DNA from: Hydractinia symbiolongicarpus
Taxonomy: Eukaryota; Cnidaria; Hydrozoa; Anthoathecata; Hydractiniidae
DNA length: 64,000 nucleotides
Direction of reading: 5' to 3'
Assembly (NCBI RefSeq): GCF_029227915.1
Contig: NC_079883.1
Span: 27,032,001-27,096,000, forward strand
The first letter of the stretch is position 1, and every line of letters begins with the position of its first letter. Made by a program: the position numbers and the translations under genes. Below, piece after piece: positions 47,631 to 64,000 of this stretch. A model generated the notes under the pieces. That model worked only from the letters and a program-made list of their open reading frames with translations, was not told the origin of the DNA and ran no database searches.

Positions 47631-47945
47631 AAAAACAATTATTTTTATTTATTTATTTATGTTTGTTTCTTGCTTTTTCTTGTTGTTTTCTTGTGTGTTT
47701 GATAATTATTAAAAAATGAATTGAGAAAGTACAGAAAACAATTTCACGATTTCCCAAAACATCGGTTTATCAAGATTTTTTTAAACATTTTTGTATTGAT
47801 TTTGAGGAGAGGTTTATCAAAACTATAGTTTATCATTATAATTTTAATACTAACTCGACAAAGTCAAATTAAATTTGTTTTCCATAAAGTTCTATCAAAC
47901 TTTTATACTACTACGAAAATATAAACACGAATATTTATTATTATC

Positions 47946-48514
47946 TCTTTAATAATAGCCGTATTCCGTCTGTCTGTGTGTCCGCGAAATCGGCGTCTTG
48001 TAACGGAAACACGAAATTTTTAAAATGCGCACGAATATCAAATGCGATATATTTCTATCCACCTTGTTACGACGGGTAAATTTAAAGGATGAGCGAACAC
48101 GACGGGCGACCCCGTGGATTTTTCTACGGGTTAACGACTAGTCTCTTCAATAATAGCCGTCGTCTGTCTGTCTGTGTGTCCGCGAAAGTCGTGTCCCGTA
48201 ACGGAAACACGAAATTTTTAAAATACGCACCAATACCAAATGCGAGATATTTCTGTCCACTTTGTTGCAACGGGTTAACTTAAAGGACGGGCGACCCCGT
48301 GGATTTTTTCACGGGCTAACGACTAGTTTATATTATAATACCCGTATACGTCCGTCCGTCCGTCCGTCCGTCCGTCCGTCCGTCCGTCCGTCCGTCCGTC
48401 CGTCCGTCCGTCCGTCCGTCCGTCCGTCCGTCCTGCGCAGGTAGCGAGACGCACGCAATGCAGTATAAAAAGGACGGGCGAACCCGTGCATTTTTCCACG
48501 GGCTAACGACTAGT
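47946..48514 (-). repeat. cluster of three inverted ACTAGTCGTTAGC-family units
   Basis: Three consecutive units (about 47946-48142, 48143-48327 and 48328-48514) each end in ACGGG(T/C)TAACGACTAGT, the inverted start of the repeats at 37768 and 43636. The first two share an interior (TAATAGCCGT, GTCTGTCTGTGTGTCCGCGAAA, CGTAACGGAAACACGAAATT) and differ from the third, which contains GCACGCAATGC and a TCCG microsatellite. So two subfamilies share one end. Non-coding; lies between the TIR gene and the GPCR. Confidence 0.75.
48351..48433. repeat. (TCCG)n microsatellite, about 21 copies
   Basis: Uninterrupted tetranucleotide run inside the third inverted repeat unit. The open reading frame across it (a run of RPSV) is an artefact of the period. 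Confidence 0.97.
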
Positions 48515-48826
48515 GTTAAAAATTTAAGCTGGCTAATCGAATGGTTGATGGTAGCGAGAAGGTTTTGCTTGTACTTTGCAGAACAACAATCGATAATTGA
48601 AAAATAAAAATTGTTTACAGGGCTTCTTAGTTCAAACGTAGTTATGACTATTTTTTTTGTTATTAATCAAATTACGATAAAAAGAATATTGTGAACAAAA
48701 TATTACAAAACTTTACTATCCTTTTTATTTTTATTTTAATATTTTTCTTTGCGTGTCTTTATGAGGCCGTGCTACCCAGCATACAAAGCTTTAGTTCACG
48801 TCTGCCATCTTTGTTTACACAACAAA

Positions 48827-51283
48827 CTATATCTTCTCATGTGAGCGTGACATTGTGATATCCAATTTCGACAGCACGTGATTGTATATGGATCGTCCAA
48901 TAACACCAGATTTATTCTTATGTTGCCGAAACAGCAATATCCATAATTTCGCGCCAAACATGCAAACCAAAGTGGACATATTAATAAGAAATACGCACAA
49001 GTACTTTAATAATAAACTCTGATTGGTGTCTTTCTGACTGAACAGCAACAAGGTGGACATAGTTAGAACTATTAAAGTGATAAAAGCTGAGTAGAATATA
49101 TATTTTGTTTCAGAGAAAACCGCGGGTAAATGTCTTGCTCTGAATGCTTGGATACTGCACAAGAATGATAAAATCAAAATAAATGACACCTGAAATTTCA
49201 TAAGATTGCGATTGTCACAAGAAACTTCATTTAGTAAACTGGATTTGATTTGGACATTTTTCAATTCACTTTTTGGCGAGTAAAAGATGACAGTTAAAAT
49301 AACAACAATATAGACGAATTGAATCCCAAATATTGAAGCATAGGGAAAACTCCTCCGCATCACCGAGCTGGATAATCTTCTTTTCATTTTAAAAATTTTA
49401 ATCAAATGAGCGGTTTTAGAATAAATTATACTTAAAATCAAACACACACACCAACCTTGCAAAACGACAGCCACCGTGCATGTGGTCTCCCTTATCTCGC
49501 CGATGAAAAATAAAAACTGTGGAAATAACAAAGCATGAACAGCGAGTTGAAATAAAGATAATGGCAGATTTGATGCGCGTACGATTGGTGTATTTCGATG
49601 TTTCACAAACGAAACAATAGAAGTAAGGTTGAATACCAGTCCTAAAGTAGCAAGTATGTATATAACATAAGCAGTAGTGCTGGTGAACGATACATAAACG
49701 TCTTTGTACTTTATGCAAAAAGTTTGATTTTGATTGGACTCTGTTTTTTTCGGACATTGCTCACACATGGTATTGCCATGATTTGGTTTCACAAAACCTT
49801 CTGCACACGGTAAACAAATCATACAACAAACACCGTTTGTATATAAAGGGCTAAATCCTGGTTTACATTGTGCAAAGCAAGTCGAAGGAGGAATATGTTT
49901 GCGATATGCAGACCAACGAGCTTCTGAGGGTATATTAAGAAAATTGTGTATCTTATCATGAAAAAGGACAACTCCACCAAGAGATGAAGCCTGTATTTTA
50001 TGCTGAGCAATGTCAACTTGAAGTAAATACACATATATATCTTGCACTTTCAATAACCATTGATAAAGATTGTTAGTATGTAATGTTCTTACTTTAAGTC
50101 TTCGCATCATGTCAAGTTCACCTTCGGCATTTTCTGCAATGCTAGTGATGTCAAAGCTTGTAAAATGAAGAGCTTTGTACAGATTGTGTATATTTTGATA
50201 ACTTTTACTTGAAATGTTATTTTTCAATATGCTTATATTTATGTTGTTTATGTTGAGAGAATTCTGCTCAAGAAAATTGGTTAACCATGGTCTTTTTTTA
50301 ACTGTAGAATTAAACCAGTTCCAAAAGTATTTCATGAAATCTGATTGGTGGACTTCTTGGGCTTTGATATCTTTGAGAATTAACATTCCCTGAACTAAAT
50401 ATGGGTTAAATTTTTCCAAAACGTCAAGCCTCACTTCTGAAAGCAAAGGACTTGCTATCCAAGTTCTGTTGTATAATTTATAAGTTTCAGCCAAGTCAAG
50501 AAATTTTAATCCATCTCCATTTGTCAGCCACAGTATAACAGCATCAAGGTACACATTCTCTTTTAAAGTATTCAAAACTGTTTTCTCGTTTTCGTTTGAA
50601 AAGAATGACACAAGACTTAAGCATAGTCCAGTTGGTTTTAAAACGTCCAAATAATATGAATAGCCCATTTCACCATAATCATTATCAGAAAATACAATCC
50701 CAATGTTCTTCCATTTAAACACAGAAATAAGGAAATTATATACAAGAAACGGCTTCGCATCCAAGTTTCTCATCCGAATATAATATGGATATGCACCAGT
50801 GTCAAGATTGGGACTATCTGAAGTAATTGACACCAAGTCATTGCTGCCATGAAGCAGTAAATTAGCTGCTAAAATAGTTTCATCTGCTGAAACACTCGTA
50901 ATAACAGATGTTACAAACTCTTTCCTTTCTTCAGGTTTAAAACACAAACATTCCTCATCCGACTTAGCGTCAATTGAACCAATCAAAACATCCAAAATTG
51001 CTTCAATAAGGTCGTGATCTTCATAACACGTATCATAAACATTATATCCATAAATTAGTTTTTTATTTTTAAGTCCCTCTAAAGCTGTATTTGCAACGTT
51101 CATCTCGTAATCAATGAGTTCCAGCATCATCAAAGAATTTAGTGTTATTTTTTCTTTAAGACATAATGGTAGAAATATTGAAGAAGTTATGTTTCCAGGT
51201 TTGTTTATAATCCTCACGCTTGTCGCTACCTTCGTAGTTAAAAATAAAATGCTAAGATAGAAATAACCTGAAAGTGAATTCAT
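48827..51283 (-). CDS. class C G-protein-coupled receptor, intronless
   Basis: 818 residues in one exon. A signal peptide (residues 1 to about 22, hydrophobic YFYLSILFLTTKVATS) leads a Venus-flytrap ligand-binding domain (about 25-465, ANF-receptor type). A cysteine-rich NCD3G linker follows at about 470-524 (CFAQCKPGF, CCMICLPC, MCEQCPKK). Seven transmembrane helices start near 536. Class C landmarks: HRNTPIVRASNLPLSLFQL in the first loop and helix 2, FRARHLPAVFSETKYI before helix 6, and GAKLWILLFRQHKN after helix 7, where family members usually have PK-x-Y. The short C-tail (about 35 residues) ends SRSHEKI. Relatives are metabotropic glutamate, calcium-sensing and taste receptors; the ligand cannot be told. 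It is the only long single-exon host gene here, so retrocopy origin or lineage-specific expansion is possible. Confidence 0.93.
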   Translation of the reverse strand: MNSLSGYFYLSILFLTTKVATSVRIINKPGNITSSIFLPLCLKEKITLNSLMMLELIDYEMNVANTALEGLKNKKLIYGYNVYDTCYEDHDLIEAILDVLIGSIDAKSDEECLCFKPEERKEFVTSVITSVSADETILAANLLLHGSNDLVSITSDSPNLDTGAYPYYIRMRNLDAKPFLVYNFLISVFKWKNIGIVFSDNDYGEMGYSYYLDVLKPTGLCLSLVSFFSNENEKTVLNTLKENVYLDAVILWLTNGDGLKFLDLAETYKLYNRTWIASPLLSEVRLDVLEKFNPYLVQGMLILKDIKAQEVHQSDFMKYFWNWFNSTVKKRPWLTNFLEQNSLNINNINISILKNNISSKSYQNIHNLYKALHFTSFDITSIAENAEGELDMMRRLKVRTLHTNNLYQWLLKVQDIYVYLLQVDIAQHKIQASSLGGVVLFHDKIHNFLNIPSEARWSAYRKHIPPSTCFAQCKPGFSPLYTNGVCCMICLPCAEGFVKPNHGNTMCEQCPKKTESNQNQTFCIKYKDVYVSFTSTTAYVIYILATLGLVFNLTSIVSFVKHRNTPIVRASNLPLSLFQLAVHALLFPQFLFFIGEIRETTCTVAVVLQGWCVCLILSIIYSKTAHLIKIFKMKRRLSSSVMRRSFPYASIFGIQFVYIVVILTVIFYSPKSELKNVQIKSSLLNEVSCDNRNLMKFQVSFILILSFLCSIQAFRARHLPAVFSETKYIFYSAFITLIVLTMSTLLLFSQKDTNQSLLLKYLCVFLINMSTLVCMFGAKLWILLFRQHKNKSGVIGRSIYNHVLSKLDITMSRSHEKI

Positions 51284-53181
51284 ATTTTTATAAGTTTCTG
51301 CTTCTCATCCTATGAAATTTGTATTGAAAATTTTATAGAAATATTCTACTTCAATGAAATAATAAATTTTGATAGTTTCGCAAACGCAAATAATAAATGC
51401 TATTAGAAGAAATCCTCATATATTAGGAAATTTTCTTCTTTTATCAATACATTGTTTCAAGGTAGCTAGGAAGCCTATGTTAGCTCGTAGTAACATTAAA
51501 ATCACCAATTCCGTTTCATTGTGTCTTATAACAAAATACATAATTAAAAAATAGAGTTTTCTAAAATTAATAAATAATTTCTAGACATTTCTATAGAAAG
51601 GCTTGTGGTGAAAAAATGCAACCTCGATCTAAGGACCAGTTGTCTCTTTTTGTTTTTAGATTGGGCACCTCCCGTGGAGGATTTATTATGAAAAGAATGT
51701 TGTCTGGGTATAAGAATGACCTAACAAGGGGTTTCTCAGACGGCTTTGTCTTCTGCTCGGGTAGTGCTATTGTTACATAACAGAATAAAAGCTACTTTTT
51801 CGTCAGACCTGTTTATAACTGCAGAACCAGTGAGAAGTAAAAAGACCTTGTGACGAGGTTGATACAATAAAAATAATTTTAGTATTAAAATTCTTTACAG
51901 CGTTTCTTTAAATATCCAACCACCCTCGGTGTGATCACAAGCTGTGTGGTGACGTCACATTACCTTCTGTACATCACCTAGTTTTTACAATCACATCTTT
52001 TCAGCCTCGCGTCCCCGGTTTTTGCTTCTCCAATTCCGATTATTTACACGATACTTCTCAATACAATAGTCTCTCTATTAATGGGCACCCCTTGTTGCGT
52101 CACCCTCTTCCAGCTCCACCGCGTTGATCGCTTTTTTCTGTTTATTTTAAAACTTTTTAAAAACCGCCAGCCAATTAACGCATTTTATCTTGAAGACGTA
52201 TGTTATACCAAGAACCCAGTGTAGTTTTCGTGGATTTTCTTCTTAATTAAGAGAATATTTAACTCTTCTAAAGGCTAACACCTCTGATTCACAACATAGA
52301 TTTCATCACACGATTACACCGACCGAATTCTAGTCAGTCTCTTAGAAAACACCCTAAAAATCGGACAAGGAATTAACGGATACATATTTATACGAGAAGT
52401 GGTATCATTGTTTTCCAAATAGCGCACACCTGTAGTAAAAATAATGCAACTGCCTTTTAATATTATTTTTTTTATTTCTGTAGAGAAATAAAAGTGACCA
52501 TTTAAAACGCTAAGACCAAATACTTTGACACTCAAAAACTGACGCATCTAAATCAATTTTCCTCGCTATTCAAAGAGGCGTTGGTCTATCGCATTAAAAG
52601 TAATAAGTGTGTTCTCGGCCTTAGTTGTCGTCACCTTCTCAAAATTCCCCTAATAAGGACCGCCTGGAATATTTGAGGTCACAAATAATTTGTGCAGCAT
52701 ATAAAGGTTCAAAACGCAAAACTATTTTGTTCACAAAATGTCTGGCTACGACAGTACACTAACCTGAAAAGCTTTTAAAAATAATTCAAATTCTTAGAAA
52801 TCGTACTGAGATTTTTATGTATAAGGGATTATTTGTAACGACAACAAAATACCTAAAAACTAAAAACATATATTTTGGATATAGAATAACAAATATTTTA
52901 GATTTAGATCACCTTACACCATTCTTTTTTACATACATCTGCCACGCACGCCTTTTTTTATAAGCAACACAAAATTTTGTCTGCGGCTAAATATGAGTAA
53001 ACTTTCTGTACCAAACAGGCTCACTTGTTGCTTGTTTACTCTCTACTTGGAAAAAAACAAACCCTGTCGTTTGTCTCAGTAACCCCTGCCATTCTGGCTG
53101 TTGCTTCTTTTTTTGAAGGATTTGCGCCTAATGTTGCTAAAGATGTTGCTTATATAAAAAAGCGTGTATCTCCATAAAAAA
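51284..53181. other. intergenic region between GPCR and SEC23
   Basis: No gene, RNA or transposon end recognised on either strand. It holds the divergent promoter region of the GPCR (right of 51283) and the 3-prime flank of SEC23, both transcribed leftward. Open frames are short and without motifs. Confidence 0.4.

Positions 53182-64000
<10,819 letters not shown>

Noticed and set aside
48262-48444. Open frame encoding a repeated RPSV peptide
   Set aside because: It is the translation of a TCCG microsatellite with a period of four; no start context, no homologue-like sequence.
47946-48514. Hammerhead ribozyme in the repeat cluster (GGAAACACGAAA words)
   Set aside because: The CUGAUGA core and the three-stem layout are absent.
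49416-50034. Short minus-strand frames within the GPCR gene
   Set aside because: Out-of-frame shadows of the 818-codon receptor on the same strand.

Overview
The window is animal nuclear DNA: AT-rich, intron-dense, with GT-AG introns, and loaded with DNA transposons, fold-back elements and decayed LINE pieces. The protein content (a USP34 orthologue, SEC23, a class C GPCR and a TIR-domain protein), together with ISL2EU-like and Kolobok-like transposons, suggests a non-bilaterian animal, most likely a cnidarian and perhaps a hydrozoan. That placement is inference; nothing in the window names the species.

Layout. 1-5881: decayed LINE, then a Helentron/DINE-like repeat (left end 1067) that has been split by a complete, apparently intact two-gene transposon (2117-5812). 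That transposon has 51-bp perfect terminal inverted repeats and encodes a SWIM/YqaJ nuclease and a THAP/DDE transposase in convergent orientation. 5882-8410: a reverse-transcriptase relic, hairpins and otherwise featureless DNA. 8411-40425 (+): a very large USP34-type ubiquitin hydrolase, which I resolve into about 65 exons coding for about 3,320 residues. Its introns hold several MITEs. 40609-41928: a second, uninterrupted copy of the Helentron/DINE-like repeat. 42341-43425: a Kolobok-like element (TTAA target sites) with a ruined THAP exon. 44421-47630 (+): a five-exon gene for a 295-residue TIR protein with a C-terminal beta-trefoil-like domain. 47946-48514: a repeat cluster with a TCCG microsatellite. 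48827-51283 (-): an intronless class C GPCR. 53182-60414 (-): SEC23, 16 exons, 771 residues. 60415-64000: no gene recognised, one fold-back element.

The host genes do not form a pathway: USP34 edits ubiquitin, SEC23 builds the COPII coat, the GPCR senses an extracellular ligand, and the TIR protein is a candidate NAD-cleaving or signalling innate-immunity factor. The most instructive parts are the nested transposon, for which the second repeat copy shows the pre-insertion site, and the TIR plus trefoil gene. In the USP34 model every exon junction keeps frame except at one exon (24500-24646), where one base appears to be in excess.
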